The position numbers and the translations under genes are program-made. The notes under the pieces are model-generated. The model was given only the letters and a program-made list of their open reading frames with translations. It did no database searches and was not told the origin of the DNA. From Lepas anatifera (taxonomy: Eukaryota > Arthropoda > Thecostraca > Lepadidae): a stretch of 64,000 nt of DNA. Location: assembly GCA_034440635.1 (NCBI GenBank), contig JAOTON010002228.1:968001-1032000 (forward strand). Direction: 5' to 3'. How positions within the stretch are numbered: position 1 is the stretch's first letter; every line of letters begins with the position of its first letter. This document shows positions 46,625-58,352 of the stretch, piece after piece.

Positions 46625-49153
46625 AGTAGTAGTTGTTGTCTGTTCTGAGGACTGGTATCAGATACTTGAAACTTGCAGGGATGAAAGGCAGGAACCCATA
46701 AAAAATCCCGACGGCTGCAGGTTGTCGAATTTTAGAAAAGCTTTTCCAAAATTTTGGATTATATTTTTCTAAACTTTTATTTTTTATTTTTCTATTTTTA
46801 GTCTACAGCTCTCAAACTTACACTCTTTTACACACAATTAATTACCAGTTGCTGCTAAAGTTTGAAGTAAAAAATCCAAATTTGTACTTCCAAAATGATT
46901 TTTCGAAACTTTTACCTCCAACTTGTAGTGAAATGCATTACTAAAGTTATAAGCTCGAAAAATCTGAAGATATGATGCTAGGTGTTCCAAACTGGATTTT
47001 TACAGACAGAATGGACTGTGCGTTACTGCATAGACACTAAACTGAACCAAAAGCATAATTTTGAAGGTCAGTTTTGGCCGTTTTTCCAAAACATTGCAAT
47101 TATGGCCTAAAACTTTAAAACCGTATAACTTTCAAAATTCTGGACATTTTTGAACGCAGTTTGCTTTGTTGAGATGGGTATTGTCATTACAACAACATAT
47201 TCTAAACTCAAATTTTTGAGTTAATGGGAAATATTTTTCTGCAAAAAATAAAATATTTTTTTGTTTTTTTGGGAATTTATGACTATATATTTCCAAATTT
47301 TCTTCTCGAAATTGGTACCAAAAAAAAGCCAGGCTCAAGTTCTACAACCGTCTGCCTGACCATACCCGCGCGTCTCCCATAGGTTTTGAGCTATATGATG
47401 ATAAAGACTGAATTTGATGCAGTTTTCATAGGTTGTCATAGATTCATCACGTGATAAAGTGCCTTTATACTCAAGTGAGATATATGGCTCTCTCTATACT
47501 TGTAGTATGGGAAATTATGAGCTATGCCGTTTTTGTTTCATGACGCTCCGACGACTAGTTCGCCACTGAGGTGCAAAACACTTCGGTCCCGTTTTTCCCG
47601 CAGCAAGTGTGACGTCATTCTGCCCTTCTTGCATGGACCTTCTGTGCTGCGGCAGTAGGCTGCAGCCGGTAAATGCGTGCAAGAAAGGCATAACATTTCT
47701 AGCCGAGTGTATACAGCGGGTGGCTAGCGGGTCGGGGCGGACAGGAACCTGACCAGAGGGCAGAGGGTGCCGAGGCGTGTTTAGAGATCGGAGGAAGTGA
47801 GCAATGATGCCCTCAGGCATCTAGGGAACGGTAGCAGGGTCCAGAGGCGTGCTCAGATAGCTCATGGGAGACATTTCGGAAGGGGGAGCAGTGAGGATGG
47901 GGGGCTGGTACGGGACTGGAGCCTTCCCCGCCATTGACTCGGAACAGCTTCTGTCTTTGTATTAACCATAGATATTCTGACATTGGGGGGGAGTTCAGCC
48001 CTAGCTCCGCCCATTGTATCAACCACCATTTGAATAGCCACCATGTATGTATATAAGCATATGAAAGATGGAAGATTTCGTTGTACTCAGTACCAAATTA
48101 CCGAACAATATCAATGAGAGGCAATCGACCATGCAGATTTCGAATGTGGTATTCAGGTCAACAAAGGTCACTGCGCATGCGCACTGGATTTAATGGTAAC
48201 AGAGGCTATCTCGGCAAACTACGGGTCGATTTTTTTGAAATTTTGTGAACAAAAGAATAACACGAAATATAAGTAAAAAATGTCATTTAAGCTGCACTGC
48301 TCTGCGCAGGCGCAGAAGAAATTATGAAAATAAGCCTGAAAGGCTAGGATATTTCAGAGGAGGATCTGAACAGAGGGAAAGCCAACGTGCTTAAAGTTAG
48401 CATGAATGTTTTGTCACCCTTGGTACCAACAAAAGTTAGTGCGCATGCGCATTAGAACTTATGGTCATGGAGGCTATCTCGGGAGCCAATAGACCGATTT
48501 CGCTCAAATTTTTGCGAGTAAAAGCAGAATATCATCTGCTAATCCTAATTGATGGCATTATGACGCTGCACTATTATGCGCATGTGCAGTAGGAATTCTA
48601 AGGAATAATAGGCTATAAGGGATCATTTAGACCAGGAGACAAACAAACGGCATATTGACATGCTTCAGTCAACTATAACGGTACCTTTGCTCTCAATCAC
48701 TGCAGACGTTACTGCGCATGCGAACTGGGACTTAGGGTAACCGAAGCTAACTCGTTAACAAATTGGCTGAATTGGGTGAAAATCTGCAGGTATAGGTGAA
48801 TTACGGTCGGTAAACCCATCATATTTTATATTGTATCTCCTTTCTTCTGGTCATGCCCAGTCTTTACTTAATAAAACAACCATTATACGTGTGTTTATTT
48901 ATTTGATGACATGAATAGAGGGCAAACGTGGCGCAGTGTGCAGAGATATGCTAATTTAGGAAAATATGGGCTTACAAAGGGGATTGAATGGAGTCATAAC
49001 GAGAACACAAGACCTAACGTCCGAAAATTGTGTTGGTATAAGTATCATACTGCTGAAAACACTCGCCTGTCAATCGAACTGTTTGCCTAACGTACATTGT
49101 CACCGGCTTCTCCTGCGCCGGAGCGGCACCCTGCCGAGGCCGCAGGCCGAGGT
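46625..49153 (+). mobile_element. array unit 7: diverged subfamily
   Basis: It aligns block by block with the other units but with much lower identity (tctgttctgaggactggtatc; gctcgaaaaatctgaag; ttactgcatagacactaaac; ttttggccgtttttccaaaa). It has no 50-bp minisatellite and no inverted-end element. Instead 48130-48750 carries another tandem repeat. The 3' arm from about 48750 and the 3' inverted repeat (49099-49111) are like the rest. 47500-48050 matches nothing else here. Confidence 0.6.
48130..48750 (+). repeat. tandem repeat with GCGCATGCGC cores
   Basis: TGCGCATGCGCA-like palindromes recur at about 48171, 48303, 48440, 48573 and 48711, spaced about 135 bp, with a stronger 270-bp dimer period (gaggctatctcgg follows every second one). 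The last copy runs into aactcgttaacaaattggctg, the start of the 3' arm, so that arm word is itself a repeat end. Confidence 0.7.
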
Positions 49154-49979
49154 TGTTGTTGTTGTTGTCTGTTCTGAGCGCTGGTATCAGAGACCTAAAA
49201 CTTTTGTGGATAGAAGGCACTTCCAAATGAATAAGCACCACGGTTGTCAATTTTCAAAATTTTCAAAATTTTGGCCAGGATTTTGCATTATGTGATTTTT
49301 AACTTTTATTTTTCTATTTTTTGCTAATTCATCTAGACACTTCAAACTTGCACCCTTTACACCAGGGAAATTTGTAGTTCACACAAAAAGTTGGAAAGAA
49401 AAAGCTTTAAATTTAGGGCTCTAAATTAGCTTTTAAACTTTGCACCCTAAATTTGGCATAAAACTCATGGTCTAAACTACAGGCTCGAAATATCTGAAGC
49501 TACAGCAGTTCAGGTTCTGAGTCAAATATCAACTTAAAGTTCGGTTTGTGCAGTACTGCACAAACACAGAAACAAAACAAAAACGGAAATTTAAGGGTCC
49601 TTTTTGGCCCATTCCGTGAAGGTCTGCATTTCCCAAAATATCATTCAAACCCTTATATCTTCCGATCTAATTGATAAAAATTAGTTCCCATTTCAGATAA
49701 TAAAAGAGAATAGCCTCCTTTATTATATATTTAGAGATAAAAACTTTCAGACTGAAACTTTTTTATTTTATAGGCAAAAATAAAATATAAGTTTTTAAAA
49801 TTTTTATTCTCAGCCCCCTGGTTTCCAGACCATGATAGCTACGGTATTGAACTTAACACGGCTGGATAGAAAACTTCGTTGCCGTCATTTTTCTCACTCA
49901 TACCCCCCACTTAACTCTTACGGCTTCCGCGCTAACAGCCGTAAAATACATTTCGAAGTGGTAATTTTATCGGTTCATA

Positions 49980-50791
49980 TTTGCCTCACACCAGGATTTC
50001 GAATGGATAATATAGATGGAAGTGGATAAAATTCGGCAAAAAGCTAGTTCAAAGACATATCTTGCCATCGCAGCAGGTTGCATATCATAGCAACAACAGT
50101 GTACTTTTAATTAAATGTAATACACAATGCTAGTATGTTTCCCGCTCGAAACCTCACCCCGCCGTTCGGCCGTAGCGTTGCTGCGGGCGGCGCACTTGTA
50201 GCTGCTATGCGAGACAGATACCATAGCTATCTACGCATGCTATAGACCAGCGCGAATGCCCGGTGGTGGCAGGGTAGTCTGTCTCGTTTCGCCTCCTCTA
50301 CTCATGCGGCGGGCGCGTTGTCTATTAGATATTCATATCAGTCGGACGGCCGTGTGGCGGCCGTGCGGTAGGGTCCCGCTCGCTGCGGCGACTTGCGACG
50401 AATAAAAAACAAAATGGTGGTCAGGAACTGGTTTGCTTGTTTGGTTTGTTGTGTTTTGTTTCTTTATGTGTGTCCAAATCTTACTGTGTATGTGTGTGAT
50501 AGGTCCGGTAAAAGTGATGTGTTTTATGAGAGAGATAAGAGAGGCCCCACCACTTAAGCCTTCGGGCTTTTGCGTCAATCTATTTGTTATAACTGTCATA
50601 TTGTTTCCGTCTAATAAAAGTTTATCATCTGTCTATCTATCTACCCACTAGTTAATGCATCCTCTAACCATAGGTAGCACTGGCCAAAGGATCCACCGTT
50701 GCACACCATTTCTTTCCCAGCCGAATAAACCTCTGTGGTAATACCATGACACGTGACTCCTTGCACTCCCTGCTTAAATAAACTTAATAAG
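49980..50791 (+). other. type II arm, second copy
   Basis: Collinear with 38525-39343 with few differences: GC-rich tract, AAGCC-TTCG-GGCTT hairpin at 50556-50569, AATAAA and TCTA microsatellite. Its presence in units 5 and 8 only indicates two unit subtypes. Confidence 0.5.
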
Positions 50792-53288
50792 CAGTGGCGG
50801 ATCCAGGCCATTAATATGGGGGTGGGGCTAAGGAGCTCGAGCATAGGCGGATCCAGGACATCAGTACCGGGGTGGGGCTAGTGAGCTCGAGCATAGGCGG
50901 ATCCAGGACATCTGTACGGGGTGGGGCTAAGGAGCTCGAGCATAGGCGGATCCAGGACATCAGGAGCGGGTTGGAACTCGGGACCTCGAGCATAAGCGGA
51001 TCCAGGACATCAATACGGGGGTGGGGCTAAGGAACTCAAGCATAGGCGGATCCAGGACATCAGTAGGGGGTGGAGCTAAGGAGCTCCAGCATAGGCGGAT
51101 CCAGGACATCAGTTCGGGGGTGGGGTTAAGGAGCTCGAGCATAGGCGGACCCAGGACATCAGTACGAGGGTGGGCTAAGGAGATCGAGCATAGGCGAATC
51201 CAGGACATCAGCACGGAGGTGGGGCTAAGGAGCTCGAGCATAGGCGGATCCAGGACATCAGTAAGGGGTGGGGCTAAGGAGTTCGAGCATAGGCGGAACC
51301 AGGACATCAGTACAGGGATGGGCCTAAGGAGCTCGATCATAGGCGGATCCAGGACATCAGTTCGGGGGTGGGGCTAAGGAGCTCGAGCATAGGCGGATCC
51401 AAGACATCAGTACGGGGGTGGTGTTAAGGAGCTCGAGCATAAGCGGATTCAGCTCATCAGTACGGGGGTGGAGCTCGGGAGCTCGAGCATAGGCGGATCC
51501 AGGACATTAGCAGGGGGTGGGGGCTAAGGAGTTCAAGCATAGGCGGATCCAGGGCAGTACAGAGGTGGGGCTACGGAGTTCGAGCATAGGCGGATCCAGG
51601 ACATCAGTAAGGGGGTGGGGTAAGGAGCTCGACCATAGGCGGATCCAGGACATCAGTAGGGGGTAGGGACTAAGGAGTTCGGGTATAGGCGGATCCAGGA
51701 CATCAGTACGGAGGTGGGGCAAAGAAGTTCGAGCATAGGCGGATCCAGGACATCAGTACGAGGGTGGGGCTAAGGAGCTCGAGCATAGGCGGATCCAGGA
51801 CATCAGTGCGGGGGTAGGGCTCCGGAGCTCGAGTAAAAGCGGATCCAGGACATCAATACGGGGGGTGGGGCTAAGGGGCTGGAGCATAGGCGGATCCAGG
51901 ACATAAGTATGGGTGTGGGGCTAAGGAGCTCGAGCAGAGGCGGATCCAGGACATCAGTACGGGGGTGGGGCTAAGGAGCTTGAGCATAGTTGGATCCAGG
52001 ACATAAGTATGGGTGTGGGGCTAAGGAGCTCGAGCAGAGGCGGATCCAGGACATCAGTACGGGGGGTGGGGCTAAGGGGCTCGAGTATAGGCGGATCAAG
52101 GACATCAGCACGGGGGTAGGGGCTAAAGAGTTCGAGCATAGGCGGATCCAGGATATCAGTACGAGTGTGGGGCTAACGAGCTCGAGCATAAGCGGATTCA
52201 GGACATCAGTACGGGGGTGGGGCTCGGGAGCTCGAGCATAGGCGAATCCAGGACATCAGTAGAGGGTCGGGGCTGAGCATAGGTGGTTCCAGGGCAATAC
52301 AGAGGTGGGGCTAAGGAGCTCGAGCAGAGGCGGACCCAGGACATCAGCACGGGGGTGAGGCTAAGGAGCTGGAGCATAGGCGGATCCAGGACATAAGTAT
52401 GGGTGTGGGGCTAAGGAGCTCGAGAAGAGGCGGATCCAGGACATCAGTAGGGGGGTGGGGCTAAGGAGCTCAAGCAGAGGCGGATCCAGGACATCTGTAC
52501 GGGGGTGGGGCTAAGGAGCTGGAGCATAGGCGGATCCAGGACATAAGTATGGGTGTGGGGCTAAGGAGCTCGAACAGAGGCGGATCCAGGACATCAGTAC
52601 GGGGGTGGGGCTAAGGGGCTCGAGTATAGGCGGATCAAGGACATCAGTACGGGGGTGGGGCTAAGGAGCTCGAGCATAAGCGGATACAGGACATCAGCAC
52701 GGGGGTAGGGGCTAAAGAGTTCGAGCATAGGCGGATCCAGGATATTAGTACGAGGGTGGGGCTAAGGAGCTCGAGCATAAGCGGGGCCAGGATATCAGTA
52801 CGGGGGTAGAGGCTAAGGAGTTTGAGCATAGGCGGATCCAGCATATCGGTACGGGGATTGGGCTAAGGAGATCCAGCATAGGCGGATCCAGGACATCTGT
52901 ACGGAGGTGAGGCTAAGAGGCTCGAGCATAGGCGGATCCAGGACATCAGTATGGGTGTCGGGCTAAGGAGCTCGAGCAGAGGCGGATCCAGGACATCAGT
53001 ACGGGGCTGGGGTAAGAGGCTCGACGATAGGCGGATCAAAGACATCAGTACGGAGGTGGGGCTAAGGAGCTCGAGCATAAGCGGATTTAGGCCATCAAGG
53101 GGCTAAAGAGTTAAAACAGGTAGGGGCTAAAGAGTTAAAACATAAGCGGATCCAGGACATCAGTACGGGGGTGGGGCTAAGGAGCTCGAGCATAAGCGGA
53201 TTCAGGACATCAGTACGTGGGTGGGGCTCGGCAGCTCGAGCATAGGCGGATCCAGGACATCAGTTCGGTGGTGGGGCTGAGGTCTCTA
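50792..53288 (+). repeat. 50-bp minisatellite, unit 8 (about 50 copies)
   Basis: Same repeat, with an amplified two-copy variant (ggacataagtatgggtgtg) near 51890-52570. Begins with CAGTGGCGGATCCAGG like unit 5. Confidence 0.9.
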
Positions 53289-53703
53289 GCTGGGGCATAA
53301 CTCGGTAACAAATAGGCTGAATTGGGTGAAAATCTGCAGGTATAGGTGAAATACCGTCGGAAAACCCATCATATTTTATATCGTATCTCCTTTCTTCTCG
53401 TCATGCCCAGTCTTTGCTTAACAAAACAAACATTATGCGTGTGTTTATTTCTTTGATGATATGAACAGAGGGCAGGCGTGGTGCAGTATGCAGAGACATG
53501 CTAATTTAGGAAAACATGGGCCTAGACAGGGGATTGAATGGAGCCATTATGAGAACACAAAACCTAAAACTCCAACATTGCGTTGTTATAAGTATCAAAC
53601 TGCTGAAAAAAACTCGCCTGTCAATCGAACTGTTTGGCTAACGTACATTGTCACCGGCTTCTCCTGCGCCAGAGCGGCACCTGCCGAGGCCGCAGGCCGA
53701 GGT

Positions 53704-56700
53704 TGTTTTGCCTTAGGTGCATAGGCTGTGTGGCGAAAAATGTTTTGTCGCCAAATTAAGTGATTGTATGCCTTTATACTGTTCTAAATGAACAGGAACA
53801 ATGCTGCAAAGTATATATTTCTAAATATGAATAGTGCACTCTGTCCCGAGCGAAAATATATTTCCCTAACTCTTAAGAATGCGTACTCTTGCACGATGGC
53901 CTAGTGCGTACTCTTGCTGGACATGCTCCCTTTGGGAAAAAGTCATCATAAATTTGTGGCAGGCGTCTAACGTGGGTCCCAGTCCTGGGACGCAGCCTTA
54001 GCTTTGTTTTCTTACCGATAACCGGACGCATCGCGAAACTCTTGATTGCAAGCGAGGTCTAAAAGTTTTAATGGTTACGAAATATTATATCAAAGGCACT
54101 AAAAAAGACTTATCTTGTTCTGTACTCCCGCACAAAGAAAGAGCATAATCATGTTAAATTTCTTTTAGCAACAAAGCCACTGATCTATCATTTTTATACA
54201 ACGGCCTCCACCATCTCAGTGGCTGCTATGATTCCTAAAGGCTGCTGCGTACTCTTATCTCCCGCATACTCTTACCCGCCCTTACCCTACTTTATTTGAA
54301 GGTGAACTGGCAGATAGTAAAAGACGATAACAAAGGCTAGTAATTCAGCAAATCCTTGAATCAAGCTTGAAATTAATTAGGCTTCAATTGATTACCCCCA
54401 TGGCCGTGTTTTCCACACTTGGGCTGGTGGCGAATTCCCACGTGGTTTGGAGGAAACCGGTGTGTCTGAGCCGGCCTGCAGGCTGGTTCAGACTGGTCCT
54501 GCTGCCGTCCGAGCCATGTCCAGTCTCCCCTCTGACGCCGTGTCACATTCAGCCGCTGGCGGCGGCAATATCGCGCTTTGGAGATGTGCACTATCAAAGG
54601 CAAATCCGTCCTTTTCGTGCCAATCGGATGGAAATTAAAAGTCATGGTATTGCAGAACTATCCGCGTATATATCCAATATCGAGTGTAATCACAGTCCGT
54701 TCGTGATTGATCCTATCGAGATCAGAGTATGCCAGAATTCTTGTTAAGCCCTTGTAAGAAGTCCTGACATTCAGCGTTACAATTTAATAGCGTCATTGTG
54801 GATTTCCATTGAAGCAGCGACGGGTCCAAAGAGAGGACGGTAGTTGCGACTGCTCGCTCTGGGGCCGACATAAAACCACAAACAGCTCCTCCCAAAGACA
54901 CGTTTATCTGAGGGGACCTCCTAGTTCCAAACCGCGAGGACACCCTGTGACGACTCGATGGGGCCCCTCATACTGGTGCGAGTTACCTGTGATTTGTCCT
55001 CAGAAGACTCCTCATGCTCTTGCGAGTTGCCTGGGATTTGGCCTCAGAAGGTCTCTAATATTGATATGAGCTGACAGGGATTTCCCTCAGATATCCCTCT
55101 CATACGGGAGCGATTAGCCTGGGACTTCGCCTCAAAAGGCCCCCTGATACTGGTTTTAGTGGCCAAATGCTGGTTTAAGTGAGGTACTCGAAAACTTTGT
55201 GTGCAACTCTGCGGGGAGTTAAACTCAAGCCACAAAGTGTTGATTTGGTGGCCCAGCGAATAACCGACTTGGTCTAGTCTAAAAAATACTTTGAGAATAA
55301 TACACAAAAATGTTCCCTTAAATAGTCCCAAATTAGCTTGAGCTATAGACCCGTTTCGGTAAAGGCGTGGCTGATGATTGAAGAGATGTCTCTGAGGTCC
55401 GAAACCTGGCCCGGGGCAATTCTCAAGAAAGGGAGAGACAAAAATGGGAAAGGGAGCTCCACACGCTATGGGGAGCCCCAACCCAGGTGGCCCCTACCTT
55501 CGCCTTTATTTGTTCCTAAACAAGCTTATATGAGGGCTCCCCCGCCCGATCCTTTGGACTATGCACGTATGCGAGCCTGCCAAATGAATCATCCAGATTT
55601 ACTCTCGGGCGCCTCCTTCACCTCTTCATTTGTCATACCAGAAAGTCATGTAGACGCGGTGGAATTTTCACAGTTCTAAATGGTAGAACACACTTTCACA
55701 TTTCTAAATATATCCGGATGTAGTTTCACAGTAAATAGCAGAGTTGGCAGTCTACAGGGTTTTCTTATTCTCTGGCGACTAGGCCTGGCGAACTCTTCAC
55801 ATCCTCGGGACAGATCATATATGGTAATACATGCATAGCTTGACTGACGAGCAGAGAAAGCTCAGCGGAGCTTAGTAATTTGGAGCCAGCGCCAAGCATG
55901 TTACCGATTGGGCTTCTACGCATAGCCTCTGAAAGCAGGTGAATATCTTTAGCTTAAGTAAGAGGGTTCGAGCCTTACGACTTCCGTTTACCACCATACG
56001 ACTTTACCATTCGCCACTGGAAATGGCTGCAAACAGTGAAGCTCGCTGCAAAGTAACAGGTTTCCGTTTTTCCCTAGATGCAGTACCGCCATCAAACTTT
56101 TACTATCAGTTGTCTAAGTATTCATGTTACAGTAGTTTACTGCAACATGCAACGACAGCATCATTAAATCAGCATGTAATCTTCTTGGACTATTTCAACC
56201 CGCAGTTCCGGCAGAGGGCAGCCAATTGGATAGATCGACAAAATTGTTTACGTTTTTTTCCTTACTTGAGGCTAGTCGATTCCAAACTTTACAACCAATT
56301 GCTCCTGATATATTTCATGACATCGCGTTAAGGGCCGTTTATAAATAAAGTAACGTAGATATATTTGGAAATTTTGAATTCCCCTGCATCCCCCGTTTAA
56401 CGATGTTTGACGTCCACGTGCAACGTTTGATAACGATATGGCGGATTCCCCCATCGTCCCATTGTGTTAAATAATTTATGGACGGCTCTTGCATGCTCCG
56501 CGGGCATGCTTGCCGAATCCAAAGTGCAACCATCTGGTGGGTGAAAGGTATGTTCTAGACTTAATTGTAGGCTTTCCATATAAAGTTGCATCTACAGTTA
56601 AGCTTGGAGTGTATGTGCAGTAGAGTGCCCCATTTTGTACCGACTTTTGAAAATTGTAGGTGGGTATGTCTAATCCCGTGCATTCGGACCTGCTGAGTTC

Positions 56701-57597
56701 AATGAAACTAAAATTTTTGAAATCCGAAAATTTCTAGGTGTCGCGAATTTGATTTGAAAATTGTACTTTTTCCTAAAATGACCGATTTGTCAGCTATTTC
56801 CGATTCTATCTTTGCTCATAATTGGTTAAGAGTAACAAAATAAAAGCATCGTCTTTGCTGTCACCAGAGCTATCGTTTGATGCCCAATTTGATACCTTTT
56901 TAGCACTTGGTCAGGTTAGGGGTCCGGTAATTGTTCCAAATAGGGCAGAAATTGCGATTTCCGGCGAGGATCAATCTCTTGACTGTACTTGACACGAACA
57001 CATCACAAGAGTGAATGTGGTTTTCTTTTCCATCATCTAGACATCCGGACTAACCGTAATGCTTTTGGTGCCATGCACGGTTACTCATTTAATCAAGTTA
57101 CCACAACATTTCTGACCAAATTGTGGTCTGAGGTTCACCACACCGTGCGTCAGAAATCAGGCTTACATACATGTTATGCCGGGTCCGTTTCGATCCTACC
57201 GGAGATTGAGCGTTCTCAAGTGAGGTCTGTCCACGTCAGATATGATTAAATATGAAAAGACACAAAACTGGTTTAAATACTTACTATCCAGTGCGAGATC
57301 ATCTCCCGACCCGCGCACCTAGGCTACACTCAAAACCGCTCAGGAGAACTTTGCCACAAACTTCTTCCATAAGACTTCAGTGGTGTCTCTTTGTTCTATC
57401 CGAATACCTCATTGAGTTCTTTGCATTTTGGCGGGAAAGTGTAAGAAGCCCCACGTATCTTTCAGATAAGAACCCATTGGGACCGTTCTCAGGCGAGAAC
57501 CGGCACTCAAATGCATTGTTTTTTAGTTTCTTCGTAAAAAAACCCAAAGAAGGGATAGCGGTTTCGAACTACTTCTCGGGAATTGTCTCAGCTGATT
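53704..57597. other. no recognised gene
   Basis: ORFs of up to 145 codons occur on both strands and overlap. None shows a domain or a codon-level pattern I recognise. The only clear structure is the minisatellite at 54966-55165. Exons of a host gene could be hidden here. Confidence 0.45.
54966..55165 (+). repeat. degenerate 44-bp minisatellite, about 4.5 copies
   Basis: Copies start near 54966, 55010, 55052 and 55095: cctcatactggtgcgagtt, then cctg-gattt, then cctcagaag. Divergence is high, so it is old. Confidence 0.7.
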
Positions 57598-57639
57598 GTG
57601 CGCGTGCGTGACGCTGCGGAGCTGCGTCGCCATGGCAAC
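57598..57639 (+). promoter_or_regulatory. CpG-rich promoter candidate with RFX X-box
   Basis: GTCGCCATGGCAAC at 57626-57639 fits the X-box consensus GTHRCCATRGYAAC at every position. X-boxes bind RFX factors and mark ciliary gene promoters in animals. TGCGCGTGCGTG just upstream (about 57599-57610) is near the NRF-1 site (10 of 12). The tract is CpG-rich against AT-rich surroundings. Confidence 0.5.
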
Positions 57640-57724
57640 ACAACGACGCGACAGCGGATGGTTCATTTGCATTGGGAAGCTTCTTGAGTTGAGAAGTGGA
57701 GCATCTGGCGCCTGTTTTGCTAAG
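57632..57724 (+). CDS. candidate first coding exon (31 codons) of an unknown host gene
   Basis: The ATG is in a strong Kozak setting (GTCGCCATGG). The frame stays open for exactly 31 codons (begins MATQRRDSGW, ends GACFAK) up to a consensus splice donor AAG|GTAAGT at 57724/57725, a phase 0 intron. The chance of 31 stop-free codons is about one in five, so the start context and donor carry most of the weight. The X-box overlaps the start codon, so this could instead be a non-coding 5' exon or only a promoter. No downstream exon was identified; the presumed intron holds a MITE and a LINE. Confidence 0.35.
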
Positions 57725-57810
57725 GTAAGTGTGACGGCACTTTGTTAATTGGTAACAACTGTCGTGTGTGGTAACTAAATGTGGCTACTGGCCTATGGGA
57801 AATTTGCATC

Positions 57811-57818
57811 GTTGTACA
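57811..57818. repeat. 8-bp TSD, left (GTTGTACA)
   Basis: Matches 58200-58207 (GTTGTGCA) at 7 of 8 positions. Confidence 0.8.
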
Positions 57819-58199
57819 CAGTGGCGGATCTAGCCGGTTGGTTTGGGAGGGGCAAATCAAAGTCGAAAAGCAAAAAAAACGTCACGCAGTGAAAACTGCG
57901 CTACAATATGCCTTTTCGGTAGGATTTTGGGAACTGGAGACAAAAAGAAAAAACGCCACGGGGTGAAAAATATGGGCTCAAGATACTTTTTTCCTTATCC
58001 AAGCCCCAATATTTACACTGAACTTCACTAATTCTGTTTGAAGTTGAGAGTTGAAGCACCAAAATATTGGTTACAAGCTATAAATGAGTCGGGGAAAAAG
58101 GAGGTCGATCGCTTTTGGGGGGGGCAAAAACAAAGTTTTGCCCCGAGCTTTTTCGTTTGGGGGGCAATTGCCTTTTTGCTCCCCCTGGATCCGCCACTG
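57819..58199. mobile_element. hAT MITE, 381 bp
   Basis: Ends CAGTGGCGGATCTAG and CTGGATCCGCCACTG are inverted repeats with one mismatch. They are flanked by an 8-bp TSD. The interior is non-coding. Ends of this type recur through the window (24188, 39344, 50792, 61572), so this copy gives the best-defined reference. Confidence 0.85.
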
Positions 58200-58207
58200 G
58201 TTGTGCA
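58200..58207. repeat. 8-bp TSD, right (GTTGTGCA)
   Basis: See 57811-57818. Confidence 0.8.
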
Positions 58208-58352
58208 AAACTGTGGTACCACCGACGCTTTGTGGTAGACCTGGCAAAATGTTCAGGTTGGGCCAGCCCTGGAAAAATTTCAAAAACATAGTGTTTCTGA
58301 AGAACAAAACAAAACGCTTTGCGCTTTGAAGAATGGTCACGGGATCCACCGG

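Larger units (their letters stand above)
14291..53703 (+). repeat. 39-kb head-to-tail array of a Helentron-like element (8 units)
   Basis: The same order of blocks recurs eight times in one orientation: TCTGTTCTGAGCGCTGG arm, AT-rich arm, GC-rich arm, 50-bp minisatellite, then a 3' arm with aaataggctgaattgggtg, gggcctagacaggggatt, GTCACCGGCTTCT and a gaggccgcaggccgaggt end. Unit joins fall at 23385/6, 30840/1, 34861/2, 37623/4, 41365/6, 46624/5 and 49153/4. The first unit starts at the 5' repeat and the last stops at the 3' end word, so the array starts and ends at unit termini. AGAAGCCGGTGAC near the 5' end is the inverse of GTCACCGGCTTCT near the 3' end. Asymmetric subterminal repeats, a short 3' hairpin and a tandem core are hallmarks of Helentron-type rolling-circle elements. 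That class assignment is inference. No Rep/helicase is encoded. Confidence 0.7.
49154..53703 (+). mobile_element. array unit 8 (type II arm), last unit
   Basis: (TGT)n start, type II arm like unit 5 (its UUCG hairpin at 50556-50569), minisatellite 50792-53288, 3' inverted repeat 53650-53662. It stops at gaggccgcaggccgaggt, the end word of every other unit, and unrelated sequence begins (ttttgccttagg). Confidence 0.7.

Noticed and set aside
48171..48720. TGCGCATGCGCA words as an NRF-1 promoter
   Set aside because: They recur at fixed spacing within a tandem repeat of a mobile element and are not in a CpG island next to a first exon.
20811..53288. Regularly spaced repeats resembling a CRISPR array
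   Set aside because: The repeats are contiguous 50-bp tandem units with no unique spacers, in animal DNA with LINEs and SINEs, and no cas genes.
20811..53288. GAGCTC, CTCGAG and GGATCC in each unit, like a cloning polylinker
   Set aside because: The sites are part of a variable repeat that decays naturally between copies, and the GGATCC word is shared with dispersed hAT-like ends, so vector contamination is unlikely.
54367..56331. ORFs of 113-145 codons on both strands
   Set aside because: They overlap on opposite strands, have no recognisable domain, no convincing start context and no splice structure I could follow.
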